A stretch of 64,000 nucleotides of DNA from NCBI RefSeq assembly GCF_006874425.1, contig NZ_VIJZ01000006.1, forward strand, positions 267,055 to 331,054. Direction: 5' to 3'. Below the pieces are notes generated by a model that saw only the letters and a program-made list of their open reading frames with translations, made no database searches and was not told the origin of the DNA. A program made the position numbers and the translations under genes. Of the stretch, positions 1-9,068 are shown piece by piece. The stretch comes from Paenibacillus ottowii (lineage in GTDB: Bacteria > Bacillota > Bacilli > Paenibacillales > Paenibacillaceae). How positions within the stretch are numbered: the first letter of the stretch is position 1; each line of letters begins with the position of its first letter.

Positions 1-2
1 GA

Positions 3-152
3 GGTGTGCTTGCAGACGCTTTTCCGGATGCACTTCATATGTATACTCGCAAAGGCTATGCTGGCGTAGAAGGGACTCCGGATGAATATGTGATTGCCCA
101 GTTGGAGAAAGCTGGCTTAGAGGAATACATTATATACCCTCCTGTGCTTTAG
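3..152 (+). CDS. C-terminal end of an unidentified protein (partial)
   Basis: An open frame enters from the left edge and runs 49 codons to a TAG stop. The fragment ends in a stretch rich in Glu, Tyr and Pro. No domain can be recognised from this short tail, so no function is given. It is kept because codon use looks coding and the downstream intergenic hairpin marks a gene boundary. The real start lies outside the window. Confidence 0.5.
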   Translation, partial: GVLADAFPDALHMYTRKGYAGVEGTPDEYVIAQLEKAGLEEYIIYPPVL

Positions 153-164
153 TCCTGCGAATAA

Positions 165-208
165 CAAAAAAGCTGTCCTCAGGCCAATTCAGGCGCCTGT
201 TGGACAGC
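165..208 (-). terminator. Rho-independent terminator of ctaB
   Basis: A GCTGTCC/GGACAGC stem with an inner CAGGC/GCCTG pair is followed on the minus strand by a run of six T. It sits about 40 bases past the ctaB stop, so it most likely ends that transcript. Confidence 0.7.
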
Positions 209-244
209 AAATATAGTGTATTATCACTAATGCTACTACTCGGA

Positions 245-1189
245 TTAGAATTTATGAACCGTATCAACGATCATCAATAAGAAGCTGAGTGTCAGATGGT
301 TAATGGAAAAGAAAAATACTTTTTTGGCCCAGGAATCTGTTTCTTCTTTCTTAATCGTAAAACCCTTAAAAGCATAAAACGCCCAAAGCACAGACAGCAA
401 TACAGACACGATCATAAAAATCATACCGGCATACCCATAAGCGTACATAAGGATGGGTACCGGAATCAACAGCACAATATAAGGAATCATCTGAATTTTG
501 GTCCGATGAATACCTTTCACAACTGGCAACAATGGGAAGCCTGCTGCGCGATATTCCTCGACTCTGCGAATGGCAAGTGCCCAGAAGTGAGGCGGTTGCC
601 ATAAGAACAGTAATGCGAATAAAAGCCATGCGCCCATATCAATACGGCCTGATGCGGCCACATAACCAATTACTGGAGGCATAGCCCCTGAAATACCGCC
701 AATGGATGTACTCCATGTAGACGAACGTTTCAACCAGAGTGTATAAATGCCAACGTAGACAATCATACCTAAGATGCCCAGTAGTCCTGCCTTCACTCCA
801 GAGAAGTAGAATAAGACAGCCAATCCGACGATGCCCAAAATAATAGCGTAGGACAACACCGTTGTAGGGGTCAGACGTCCTGTTGGCAGTGAGCGATTAC
901 GTGTCCGCTCCATCTTCAAATCCAACTCACGGTCAAAGTAGTTGTTAAAGACACAAGAAGACGCCATAACCAACATTGTACCTAAGAGTGTAAGGATTAA
1001 CTTTATATAGTCAACGTCCCATTGCGATGCTAACCAAAAACCACCGAAGGCTGCAACCAAATTAGTACGAAGGATGCCTGGCTTAGTCACTGTAATAAAA
1101 TCTTTCCAAGTGCCCGCCTTGCCGGGTGGTTTAGATTTTACCGAATAGGTAGCCGCATCCGAAGAAGTCTTATAACTAATATTATCCAT
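245..1189 (-). CDS. ctaB: Protoheme IX farnesyltransferase (heme O synthase)
   Basis: This polytopic membrane enzyme of the UbiA prenyltransferase family adds a farnesyl group to heme B to make heme O, used by aa3/bo-type terminal oxidases. The first Asp-rich motif is visible (NNYFDRELD, followed by RTRNRSLPTGR), and about nine hydrophobic segments follow. The frame is open to 1258. The ATG at 1189 is preferred because a GGGGGAG ribosome site lies 9 bases upstream, giving 314 residues, close to the family norm. ctaA is not adjacent here. Confidence 0.92.
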   Translation of the reverse strand: MDNISYKTSSDAATYSVKSKPPGKAGTWKDFITVTKPGILRTNLVAAFGGFWLASQWDVDYIKLILTLLGTMLVMASSCVFNNYFDRELDLKMERTRNRSLPTGRLTPTTVLSYAIILGIVGLAVLFYFSGVKAGLLGILGMIVYVGIYTLWLKRSSTWSTSIGGISGAMPPVIGYVAASGRIDMGAWLLFALLFLWQPPHFWALAIRRVEEYRAAGFPLLPVVKGIHRTKIQMIPYIVLLIPVPILMYAYGYAGMIFMIVSVLLSVLWAFYAFKGFTIKKEETDSWAKKVFFFSINHLTLSFLLMIVDTVHKF

Positions 1190-1392
1190 TGTGAGTAACT
1201 CCCCCTTAGAGATGTATGAATTCGGGAGTAAGTTGAACTCCGATATAAATTTTATCATATACCTACCCTAAAAAGTTTGACAGAAAACGCACAAAACGTT
1301 CACAATTCAGATGGCAAATCGCCCCTGCTGATCGTTTACAGTAAATTTGGGTAGTAATAAGTACAGGAAACAATACAAAAGGAGCGACAGAT

Positions 1393-2376
1393 ATGGATAC
1401 AGCCACACACTTTGTCATGGGGATCGGATTGGCCGGGCTGGCCTACACTGATCCTGTCGTCGCCGGAGATCCAAAGCTGGCCGCAGTCGTACTGCTCGCT
1501 ACGGTCGTAGGGTCACAAGCTCCGGATTTTGACACTTTGCTTCGGTTGAAGAACAATGCAGCCTACATTCGCAATCACCGTGGACTGTCGCATTCCATTC
1601 CCTTCTGGTTGATATGGATCTTGTCCATCACGGGACTGATCTGCTTGATCTTCAGGGATGTGCCCCCGGGTCATATCGCATTATGGGTAACGATTGCAGT
1701 GTGCCTGCACGTATTCACAGACTTATTCAATACGTACGGAACACAGGCATTTCGGCCGTTTACGAACAAGTGGATATCTTGGAATATCATCCATATTTTC
1801 GATCCCTTTATTTTCGGTACCCATGTTGCTGCAATAATGCTGTGGATCACCGGGTTGGTTTCGCCGGCACCCTTATTTATTACACTGTACATCCTTATTG
1901 GCCTGTATTACATTTGGCGAACCTGGAGTCATTTTATTACCAAAAAAGCGGTGCGTGATATGGACACCCAGCGCCAGGAAGGCGACACCTATTATATCAT
2001 TCCCACGGTATCATGGAACCGGTGGCATGTGGTAAAAGCTCATCAGAATGGAAGTTATGACATTGGCGGATTACATGGCAAACATTTATTTTGGACGAAA
2101 CACGCAACTCCGTCCACACATCCAGCTGTAGAAGCTTCCAAATCCTATCGTGATGTGCAAGCATTTCGCTATTTTTCCTCCTTTGCCGTAGCCGAGGTAG
2201 AAGAACTGGAATGGGGCTATATTGTACGCTGGGGGGACGTAAGGTATCGACACCGGAGGCAATATCCATTCGTGGCGGTGGTTGCGATGGATAAGCAATT
2301 CGGACTGATCAACAGTTACATTGGATGGCTCAGTGACGAGAAAATGCAAAAGCGCCTTTCCCTGCATACGAATTAA
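1393..2376 (+). CDS. Membrane-bound metal-dependent hydrolase, YfhP/YdjM type
   Basis: This 327-residue protein has an N-terminal MDTATHFVMG start and an HRGLSHS motif near residue 65, as in the LexA-binding inner-membrane hydrolase family (PF04307) that includes B. subtilis YfhP. His and Asp residues (APDFD, HRGLSHS, HVFTD) probably bind metal. Four or more membrane segments fill the first 190 residues, and a soluble tail of about 130 residues follows. The substrate of this family is unknown. AAAGGAG precedes the ATG by a good distance. The gene stands alone with its own terminator. Confidence 0.8.
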   Translation: MDTATHFVMGIGLAGLAYTDPVVAGDPKLAAVVLLATVVGSQAPDFDTLLRLKNNAAYIRNHRGLSHSIPFWLIWILSITGLICLIFRDVPPGHIALWVTIAVCLHVFTDLFNTYGTQAFRPFTNKWISWNIIHIFDPFIFGTHVAAIMLWITGLVSPAPLFITLYILIGLYYIWRTWSHFITKKAVRDMDTQRQEGDTYYIIPTVSWNRWHVVKAHQNGSYDIGGLHGKHLFWTKHATPSTHPAVEASKSYRDVQAFRYFSSFAVAEVEELEWGYIVRWGDVRYRHRRQYPFVAVVAMDKQFGLINSYIGWLSDEKMQKRLSLHTN

Positions 2377-2415
2377 AAATATTTAAAAGCTACCAATAAA
2401 CCGAGTAGATTACAG

Positions 2416-2455
2416 ACAGCAAGTCTCCCTATGCCTGGAGCTTGCTGTTTTTTTT
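2416..2455 (+). terminator. Rho-independent terminator after the YfhP-type gene
   Basis: An ACAGCAAG/CTTGCTGT stem is followed directly by eight T on the plus strand, 40 bases past the hydrolase stop. Confidence 0.85.
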
Positions 2456-2542
2456 GACCATTCCCGTCAAAAGCGATGTCTTATGTAAGCGCCCTCTTGA
2501 CGAAGCAGACTTGCGTGATTCACAATGGTCGTAAGCATGCGC

Positions 2543-2573
2543 AAAAAAATCCGGAGCATGATCGCTCCGGATT
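2543..2573 (-). terminator. Terminator of the first SASP gene
   Basis: A perfect AATCCGGAGC/GCTCCGGATT stem is followed on the minus strand by a run of seven T. It lies about 55 bases past the SASP stop. Confidence 0.85.
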
Positions 2574-2628
2574 TTCTTCATCACAGTTGCTCATAATACA
2601 GCTTCCAGGATGGGAGTGTTTATGTGTA

Positions 2629-2850
2629 TTACTGCAAGCGGCTGCTGCCCGACAAGGATTGTTCTGCTTGTTGGACCAGCTTTTTCGTGATGTATCCCCC
2701 AAGAGAACCTGTTTCGCGGGAAACGACATTACCGAAGTAACCGTCTTGAGGAATAGTGATGCCAAGTTCTTGAGCTGCCTCATATTTTAATTGTTGTAAA
2801 GCGGCGTTGGCCTGCGGTACTTGCAGGTTGTTTGAACGACGTCTGCTCAT
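2629..2850 (-). CDS. Alpha/beta-type small acid-soluble spore protein
   Basis: This 73-residue protein carries both signatures of the alpha/beta SASP family: KYEAAQELG and GSLGGYITKKLV. Such proteins coat and protect DNA in the dormant spore and supply amino acids after cleavage by the GPR protease at germination. The frame is open to 2889, but AAAGGAG lies just upstream of the ATG at 2850, which gives the usual family length. The gene has its own terminator. A close paralogue lies at 5671-5907. Confidence 0.93.
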   Translation of the reverse strand: MSRRRSNNLQVPQANAALQQLKYEAAQELGITIPQDGYFGNVVSRETGSLGGYITKKLVQQAEQSLSGSSRLQ

Positions 2851-2970
2851 ATTTGAATCTCCTTTCAGTTCTTTGTGAGTGAGGTTCATTGCAAGCTTGC
2901 AAGATTATTATGGCTCACTTACATCTACTTATTCCTGAAATTCAACATTCGAAAGCTGGAGGTTTTTACC

Positions 2971-3138
2971 ATGAGCAAAGGTTTATCCCTATGGTTCGCC
3001 GTTTCATCCATTATCCTGCTGACAGCAGATGCTATATCCATCAGCTATTCTGCATGGATTGCTATATTGCTGGGGCTTTTATCTGTCGGCAATATCGGCT
3101 GGGGCTTCGTAGTTAAGGCCCGTCAACGTCGCTCTTAA
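2971..3138 (+). CDS. Small membrane protein, two predicted helices
   Basis: This 55-residue protein has two hydrophobic segments (about residues 5-22 and 28-48) and a basic C-terminus ending KARQRRS, so both ends probably face the cytoplasm. The ATG at 2971 follows GGAGG by 8 bases. The frame is open further upstream, but nothing supports an earlier start. I do not recognise the family and give no function. Confidence 0.6.
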   Translation: MSKGLSLWFAVSSIILLTADAISISYSAWIAILLGLLSVGNIGWGFVVKARQRRS

Positions 3139-3169
3139 GTCAGTTTGTAAGTCTTGGCTTCAATAGGCT

Positions 3170-4159
3170 CTAGCGTACACGTGGTAAAAAGCCCATGCGC
3201 TCTTTGACCGCAGACAGCGTGATTTCAGCAGTTTCTTGAGCACGCTCTGCGGATTGGGCCAAAATATGTCCAATTTCACCGGATTCCCGGATTTCGCGAT
3301 AGCGTTGTTGAATCGGTTCCAGCATAACTACAACCGTCTCTGCCAGTTCCTTTTTAAATGTCCCGTACATTTGTCCTTCATAACGATCCTGTACTTCTTG
3401 GAGCGACAAACCGGAACACTGGCTGTAAATGCTCATTAGATTACTAATCTCCGGTTTATTGGCCGGATCATATTTAACTTCACTGCCCGAATCGGTAGTG
3501 GCGCGGCTGATTTTTTTGCGTATAACTTTCGGATCGTCCAGCAGCGCAATAAAACTGCCTGCATTCGGGTTGCTCTTGCTCATTTTTTTGGATGCATCAT
3601 CCAAGGACATAATTCTTGCCCCTACTTCAGGGATATACGGCTCGGGAATCGTAAAATAATCTCCATAACGATGATTAAAACGGCCCGCCAAATCCCGTGT
3701 CAGCTCCAGATGCTGTTTCTGGTCGTCGCCTACTGGGACAAGATCTGCATTGTAGAGCAAAATGTCAGCTGCCATCAACGACGGATATACGAACAGCCCT
3801 GCTCCTACGGAATCCTTGCCAGCAGCCTTATCTTTAAACTGAGTCATACGCTCCAGCTCGCCCATATTCGTCAGTGTCGTCATCAACCATCCCAGCTCAG
3901 CGTGCTGAGGAACATGGGATTGTAAAAAGACGTTGGACTTCTCTGGGTTAATACCCGCTGCGATAAATAATGCCGCCACCGCCTCCGACTGCTCGCGTAA
4001 TTGAGCTGGTTCCTGCGGTACGGTAATCGCATGAAGATCTGGAACCATAAAGTAACATTGGTGATCCTCTTGCAATTTGACAAAGTTTTTCATAGCGCCG
4101 ATGTAATTGCCCAATGTAAGTTGTCCACTAGGCTGAATACCTGAAAGTACAGTTTTCAT
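3170..4159 (-). CDS. trpS: Tryptophanyl-tRNA synthetase
   Basis: This class Ic synthetase charges tRNA-Trp. The N-terminus shows the HIGH-like region SGQLTLGNYIGA, and the KMSKS loop appears as KKMSKSNP near residue 195. The 329-residue length is typical. The ATG at 4159 is chosen because GGAGGAG lies 6 bases upstream, rather than the extended open frame to 4198, which would run back into the leader terminator. Expression is controlled by the T-box just upstream. Confidence 0.96.
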   Translation of the reverse strand: MKTVLSGIQPSGQLTLGNYIGAMKNFVKLQEDHQCYFMVPDLHAITVPQEPAQLREQSEAVAALFIAAGINPEKSNVFLQSHVPQHAELGWLMTTLTNMGELERMTQFKDKAAGKDSVGAGLFVYPSLMAADILLYNADLVPVGDDQKQHLELTRDLAGRFNHRYGDYFTIPEPYIPEVGARIMSLDDASKKMSKSNPNAGSFIALLDDPKVIRKKISRATTDSGSEVKYDPANKPEISNLMSIYSQCSGLSLQEVQDRYEGQMYGTFKKELAETVVVMLEPIQQRYREIRESGEIGHILAQSAERAQETAEITLSAVKERMGFLPRVR

Positions 4160-4199
4160 CTTTTTCTCCTCCGTTTTTCCCAATATTTTAGAACGCAAA

Positions 4200-4475
4200 A
4201 AGGCCCCGCATCCTCAAGGGACGCGAGACCGTGGTACCACCCTTATTCATTGCGCCAGCCTGTTAGTCGTCGGAGCTATTCCGTGGCCGCCTACAATCTT
4301 AAAGCTCCGTTAACGAGGAGCAATCGGCCGTCATACTGAGGAAAGTAAACTCCTGTTCTGTGCGGCACTCCAAGGTCCATTCAGCAGTGCAGGCTCACCG
4401 ATTCTCATCCACCACCGGCTTTCTGAAGAGCTAATGCAAAAGCTTACTTGTCCTCATCATCGTGTTATCCATGTC
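4200..4475 (-). promoter_or_regulatory. Tryptophan T-box riboswitch leader of trpS
   Basis: Read on the minus strand, the leader contains the conserved T-box AGGGTGGTACCACGG (around 4230-4244). It is followed by a GC-rich terminator stem and a T run at 4196-4205. In Stem I the specifier triplet TGG (Trp; complement at 4377-4379) sits in the usual context, followed by ACCTTGGAG. Uncharged tRNA-Trp would stabilise the antiterminator and allow trpS transcription. Confidence 0.93.
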
Positions 4476-4610
4476 ATTTCTTTCTAAGCTACATTAATGA
4501 TAATTCCGCATACTATTATTGTCAAATGACGATTGTGCCATATGGTCAAAAATCTGTTATCATAATGACACGAAGCTTCAACCGATTATAGTGGACAAAG
4601 GAGCATGGAT

Positions 4611-5582
4611 ATGAAACAAGTGACCAAAGAACACTGGAACGGTTACGACACGTATGTTTTACATAGTGGTGAATTGGAAGTTACAATGATCCCTCGTCTG
4701 GGGAATAATATTATCTCCGTGCGTGATCTGAAGCTGAACCGGGAGATCGTACGTCGGCCTGGCGAAGAAGAATTGGCATTTTATTTACAAAAGCCATATC
4801 ATTTTGGCTTACCTATTTTGATTCCTCCAGGACGAATTCGCAAAGGACAATTTGAGTTTGACGGTGTCCCCTATCAATTTGACCGTAATACAGCCAATGA
4901 CAATCATATACACGGTCTGCACCGCAATCAATCCTGGTGTTGCAGCGATATTGAAGAGGATGAAGAAGGTTGCAGTGTAACAACCGAGCTTCTGACTGAA
5001 AGCGATCCACACTGGATGGAACAATACCCCATTCCTTTGCGGCTGGAAATGACATATCGTTTGCAAGGCACCGTATTAAGTCAAACACTGCGTGTGACAA
5101 ATCTAGGTGAAAAAACAGCACCCTTCGGCTTGGGATACCACACCTGGTTTATGGTGGATGGAGAGCCCGAGCGTTGGCGCTTGAAGCTGCCAGTGAATGG
5201 AGTATACGAGCAGGATGCTGAGCAGTTGCCTACAGGTGTCATTACTTCTTTAGATTTAGATCGTTTAGAGCAACTTCCCTCAGGTCTATCTCTGAAAGAG
5301 ACCAATTTAGATACTCTGCTGCGAGCAACGGAAGAACCAGCTGAGGCTATTTTGACTCGTGATGACGGCTATCAAATCCGCTACACCGCAGATGAGCAAT
5401 ACTTTAAGTATTGGGTATTATATACTAAAGGTGAATGTGATCAGTATTTCTGCATCGAGCCTTATACTTGGCTGCCCGATGCTCCCCATTTCTCCGATCC
5501 TGTCGGGGAAGCCGGATTAATTCGTCTGGAGCCGCAACAATCCATCGACCTCAACACTCAGATTCATATCGTACATCCTTAA
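4611..5582 (+). CDS. Aldose 1-epimerase family protein
   Basis: This 323-residue protein is in the galactose mutarotase-like superfamily, a beta-sandwich of sugar-ring epimerases. The N-terminal PRLGNNIISV and central NDNHIHGLHRNQ segment (catalytic-His region) and the later YHTWF segment match the family pattern. The substrate is not known. Two ATGs lie at 4605 and 4611; AAAGGAG ends one base before the first and 7 bases before the second, so 4611 is preferred. It appears monocistronic. Confidence 0.75.
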   Translation: MKQVTKEHWNGYDTYVLHSGELEVTMIPRLGNNIISVRDLKLNREIVRRPGEEELAFYLQKPYHFGLPILIPPGRIRKGQFEFDGVPYQFDRNTANDNHIHGLHRNQSWCCSDIEEDEEGCSVTTELLTESDPHWMEQYPIPLRLEMTYRLQGTVLSQTLRVTNLGEKTAPFGLGYHTWFMVDGEPERWRLKLPVNGVYEQDAEQLPTGVITSLDLDRLEQLPSGLSLKETNLDTLLRATEEPAEAILTRDDGYQIRYTADEQYFKYWVLYTKGECDQYFCIEPYTWLPDAPHFSDPVGEAGLIRLEPQQSIDLNTQIHIVHP

Positions 5583-5670
5583 TCTTCCTATAGTCACTTT
5601 TTCCTTCGGCGCATATTTTCATATCTCTGTCGCATACTAACCTCATCACAGCCGAAGGAGGTGACTACAC

Positions 5671-5907
5671 ATGTATGAATCCAACCAAGGCAGAGGACGT
5701 CGCAGCAATACTCTGGTTGTTCCTCAAGCCAACAACGCACTGCAACAATTGAAATATGAAGCTGCACAAGAACTGGGCATCACCATTCCGGCAGACGGTT
5801 ACTATGGTGATATGCCGTCCCGTGAAGCTGGTTCTCTGGGAGGCTATATCACTAAACGCTTAGTACAGCTGGCCGAACAGCAATTATCCGGTCGTTCAGG
5901 TCAATAA
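5671..5907 (+). CDS. Alpha/beta-type small acid-soluble spore protein
   Basis: This 78-residue SASP has KYEAAQELG and GSLGGYITKRLV motifs and is nearly the same as the SASP at 2629-2850 through its core. GAAGGAGGTG precedes the ATG. It is expected to bind spore DNA and be made late in the forespore. A hairpin at 5977-6005 follows. Confidence 0.93.
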   Translation: MYESNQGRGRRSNTLVVPQANNALQQLKYEAAQELGITIPADGYYGDMPSREAGSLGGYITKRLVQLAEQQLSGRSGQ

Positions 5908-5976
5908 GCGTCATTATTCCACATGAGCATTCCGTTATCGTAATTTACAAAAATACGTTATAACGGGTATATAACA

Positions 5977-6005
5977 AAGGCGGTCTTCATATGAAGACCG
6001 CTCTT
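5977..6005. terminator. Bidirectional terminator hairpin
   Basis: A GCGGTCTTCAT/ATGAAGACCGC perfect stem lies between the SASP gene and the convergent gene at 6025. T-rich sequence follows on both strands. Confidence 0.65.
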
Positions 6006-6024
6006 TACTTTGCTCTTTTAATGA

Positions 6025-6426
6025 TTATTCAGATTTAGCCGCGCGATATGTAGGCTTGTTATAGCGGATCATGAGATTCGCCATGTTGTAGTTGGATTCT
6101 AAGGTTGCATCTACCAAGATCGTCCCTTGTCTGACGGCAAAATCGAAAGCAATCTCACCATGAGTCCAGCTGCGCTTGTGATTTAGTGTTTCCAGGGCCA
6201 TACGCCGAAACTCTTCCCGATGCTGAGCAGATAAGCCTGGTTCTACTGCTGCAAATGTGCCGCCTTTACCTGCAATTGGATTATGCCGAATCCCAAATTT
6301 CCCAACTACATTGTTTCGTATTTGCACAAATACGATGCCTGATGATAAACCCGCCAGTTCATGATCCATTTCTTTAAAAACGATATCCATCTGCCTCGCC
6401 AACGACAATTGTCCTACTTCATCCAT
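6025..6426 (-). CDS. Conserved hypothetical protein, 133 residues
   Basis: I do not recognise the family. The protein is soluble and mixed alpha/beta, with no signal peptide and no membrane segment. It begins MDEVGQLSLAR and has a Gly-rich loop (HNPIAGKGG) near residue 70. GGGAGGG lies upstream of the ATG. It stands alone, convergent with the upstream SASP gene, and is separated from pepF by more than 200 AT-rich bases. Confidence 0.65.
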   Translation of the reverse strand: MDEVGQLSLARQMDIVFKEMDHELAGLSSGIVFVQIRNNVVGKFGIRHNPIAGKGGTFAAVEPGLSAQHREEFRRMALETLNHKRSWTHGEIAFDFAVRQGTILVDATLESNYNMANLMIRYNKPTYRAAKSE

Positions 6427-6641
6427 CTAAATACCCTCCCATATGCCTTATATAAAAATTTTTAATAGGTCTTACGGCTCAATTATATGCGAAGGTTTTT
6501 AAGCTTACAATCAAAATCAACATATTTGGGTATTTATAACTATTTTCTAAGTATATCCATCATTTTAAAATTCGCTAACAGGTAGTGTCATTTACACTTC
6601 GACATTTTGTGACTTTATTCATCATCCTTTGCAAGAATCAC

Positions 6642-6674
6642 AAAAAAGGCCCCCCCTTACGGGAGACCTTTTAA
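6642..6674 (-). terminator. Terminator of pepF
   Basis: On the minus strand, AAAAGGTCTCCC pairs with GGGGGGCCTTTTTT about 15 bases past the pepF stop. An unbroken run of seven C on the plus strand forms part of the stem. Confidence 0.75.
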
Positions 6675-6686
6675 AATGTAACTTCA

Positions 6687-8474
6687 TTATTGGGTCATTT
6701 GCAAAAATTGCTCAATATCCTGAACAGTAACTTGCGCAGCATTACGCCAGAAGTCAGCCTGTGTCAAATCGGTACCCAAGTGCTTGGAGGCCAGTTCTTC
6801 TACTGTCATGCGACCTGTATCACGCAGTAAAGCATCATATTGATCGGCAAATCCATCTGGATTTTCCTTCGCAAAAGCGTAAATCCCTGCACTGAACATA
6901 TACCCAAATGTGTATGGGAAGTTGTAGAAAGGAGTGTCTGTAATATAGAAGTGCAGCTTGGAAGCCCAAAAATGAGGATGAGCCTCATCCAGAACATCAC
7001 AAAACGCTTCACGCTGCGCTTGTTCCATCAGTTCGCTTAATTGCTGTGCTCCTACCACACCTTTTTTTCGCAGTTCATAAAAACGGGTTTCAAACAGGAA
7101 ACGGGCATGAATGTTCATAAAGAAGGCTACACCACGCTGAATTTTATCCTCCAACAAAGCTACCTTCTCCTGGCCCTCGGCAGCTTCCAGCAAAGCATCG
7201 GATACGATAAGTTCCGCCAGCGTCGATGCTGTCTCAGCCACGTTCATCGCATAATTTTGATTTAATGGATGCAATTCATTCATCACATGCTGATGATAAC
7301 CGTGTCCGAGCTCATGGGCCAGTGTCGAAACGTTGGACGGTGATCCGGCATAGGTCATAAAAATTCGGGTTTCTTTGCTTAGACGCAGAGATGTACAAAA
7401 TCCACCTGGACGTTTGCCCGGACGATCCTCTGCTTCGATCCAGCTTTTCTCAAAAGCCATTTGGGCAAAGTCTGCCATTCTTGAGCTAAATTTACCGAAC
7501 TGCTCAACAATCGTTACGGCAGCATCGTCGTAAGGGATTTTAGTGGTCGATGCTCCCAGCGGAGCTTCAATGTCATGCCAGGACAGTTTCTCTAAGCCCA
7601 GCAGTTTGGCTTTCCGCTCCAGATATTTGACTGCAATCGGCTTGGTCTCATTAATCACCTGCCACATCGTATCCAACGTTTGGGCTGACATACGGCTGAT
7701 TTCCAGCGGTTCCTTGAGCACGTCTGTCCAGCCTCGGTTTTCATATAGCTTGAGACGGAAGCCTGCCAGATGATTCAGTGTATCCGCACAATAGTCCTCG
7801 ACCTGAGTCCATGCCGCTTCCCAACGTGCAAATACATCTTTACGTACGCTGCGATCTGCTTCATCCAGCTTATTAGCTGCCTGACCTACAGACAAGTGTA
7901 CAATCTCCCCATTTTCAGGCACTGGGATCGTCATATTTTTGACAATGGTATCATAAAAGTCACCCCAGCCGTGGTATCCATCCACTGCCAAATCAAGTGC
8001 AAGGCTCTCCAGTTCTGGAGCCATTTTCTCACGCGCTTCGTTCCGGTATTCGGTCAGGACAAAAGAAATCGGCTTGATCGTTTCGCGCTCCATCCATTTC
8101 TGCCAAATGTCTTCACTGGTTTGCGCCAGCAAGTTCTGGAAAGCGACTAAGGCACTTTTCCCTTGGGCATACAAAGAATTGACACGCGCCCCCAGTTGAA
8201 CTGCCAGCTTGTCATGCTGATTTTGAGCAGTTAAACAAGATACAAACGACCCCGCCTGCGATGTCCCATTAAACAGCTCCTGTATGCTATTCAGGACACT
8301 ATCCAGACGCTCAGTATCCAACACCGTTTGAGGCACTTTGGCTACCTTAAGCTGGGATTGCAGCTGTTGGACCTTGCTCTCCAGTTCATCCAAAAATGCG
8401 TGAAATGAGGCGGAGGAGGAGCCTCCGCTAAAAATAGATTCCAGATCCCATGTTTGCTTTAACGGGGTTTTCAT
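6687..8474 (-). CDS. pepF: Oligoendopeptidase F (M3 family metallopeptidase)
   Basis: This 595-residue cytoplasmic zinc peptidase cleaves short peptides. The HExxH zinc motif appears as AHELGHGYH in the C-terminal third, with the third ligand expected in the following NVAETASTLAE helix. The ATG at 8474 has AAAGGTGG upstream and is preferred over the extended frame to 8507. The gene is monocistronic, with a terminator downstream and yycC divergent upstream. Confidence 0.93.
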   Translation of the reverse strand: MKTPLKQTWDLESIFSGGSSSASFHAFLDELESKVQQLQSQLKVAKVPQTVLDTERLDSVLNSIQELFNGTSQAGSFVSCLTAQNQHDKLAVQLGARVNSLYAQGKSALVAFQNLLAQTSEDIWQKWMERETIKPISFVLTEYRNEAREKMAPELESLALDLAVDGYHGWGDFYDTIVKNMTIPVPENGEIVHLSVGQAANKLDEADRSVRKDVFARWEAAWTQVEDYCADTLNHLAGFRLKLYENRGWTDVLKEPLEISRMSAQTLDTMWQVINETKPIAVKYLERKAKLLGLEKLSWHDIEAPLGASTTKIPYDDAAVTIVEQFGKFSSRMADFAQMAFEKSWIEAEDRPGKRPGGFCTSLRLSKETRIFMTYAGSPSNVSTLAHELGHGYHQHVMNELHPLNQNYAMNVAETASTLAELIVSDALLEAAEGQEKVALLEDKIQRGVAFFMNIHARFLFETRFYELRKKGVVGAQQLSELMEQAQREAFCDVLDEAHPHFWASKLHFYITDTPFYNFPYTFGYMFSAGIYAFAKENPDGFADQYDALLRDTGRMTVEELASKHLGTDLTQADFWRNAAQVTVQDIEQFLQMTQ

Positions 8475-8572
8475 AATAGTTCCACCTTTCTTTTTTGGCG
8501 AATTCATGTGGTTTCATATACAATAAAGCTACAGCGTGATGGTACTATCACTACAATTAGGAGGAAAACAAG

Positions 8573-8743
8573 ATGAGACCCTTACAAATTTCGCCGGAAA
8601 CGGCTGTGAAATTATCCGAAAAACTCGGCATTCCGCTGGAACACCTTATGCATACACCCCAGCACATTTTGATGCAAAAGCTGGCCGAACTGGCTAAAGA
8701 AGAAGCCGCTGACCCGAACGGCGGAGAATCGGACAAATCATGA
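8573..8743 (+). CDS. yycC: YycC-like small protein
   Basis: This 56-residue protein begins MRPLQISPETAVKLSEKLG and contains HLMHTPQHIL, the conserved core of the YycC family (PF14174), whose function is unknown. AGGAGG lies upstream of the ATG. Its TGA stop overlaps the ATG of the next gene (ATGA), so the two are probably translated together. Confidence 0.8.
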   Translation: MRPLQISPETAVKLSEKLGIPLEHLMHTPQHILMQKLAELAKEEAADPNGGESDKS

Positions 8744-8976
8744 TTCCTTTTGATAAAACCTGGCCTTATGACATTGTCATGGGGGATGTTTATGTACAGT
8801 CCTGTCCGTTTTGCAATCATGATAACGTCTTGCTGCCCCTGAAGCCCAAAGAGCTTAAGCTTATTCATGAAGGCATGAAAAAGCTGCTTGTGTTTCCATG
8901 CTGCCACAACAAGGTTACTTTGGTGGATTGTGACGACGATTATTTGCTGTCAGATACCACCTTGCGCCGTCATTAA
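8740..8976 (+). CDS. Small Cys-rich (probable zinc-binding) protein
   Basis: This 78-residue protein contains CPFCNHDN near residue 23 and CCHNK near residue 59, spaced like a zinc ribbon. The family is not recognised and no function is assigned. It overlaps yycC by 4 bases, suggesting one operon. A hairpin at 9019-9062 closes the unit. Confidence 0.7.
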   Translation: MIPFDKTWPYDIVMGDVYVQSCPFCNHDNVLLPLKPKELKLIHEGMKKLLVFPCCHNKVTLVDCDDDYLLSDTTLRRH

Positions 8977-9018
8977 TTCATGAGACAGTTGCAGGATAAG
9001 ATAACTTGCTTTACAAAC

Positions 9019-9062
9019 AAGGTGTGAACCATGAACCGGGACCGGTCATAGTACACACCTTT
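9019..9062. terminator. Bidirectional terminator between convergent genes
   Basis: AAGGTGTG pairs with CACACCTT, with an inner imperfect ATGAACCGG/CCGGTCAT stem. It lies between the yycC operon and the convergent DUF2225 gene. Confidence 0.6.
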
Positions 9063-9068
9063 ATTTCT

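Noticed and set aside
2476..2790. 104-codon plus-strand frame opposite the first SASP gene
   Set aside because: It is antisense to a clear SASP gene and its terminator.
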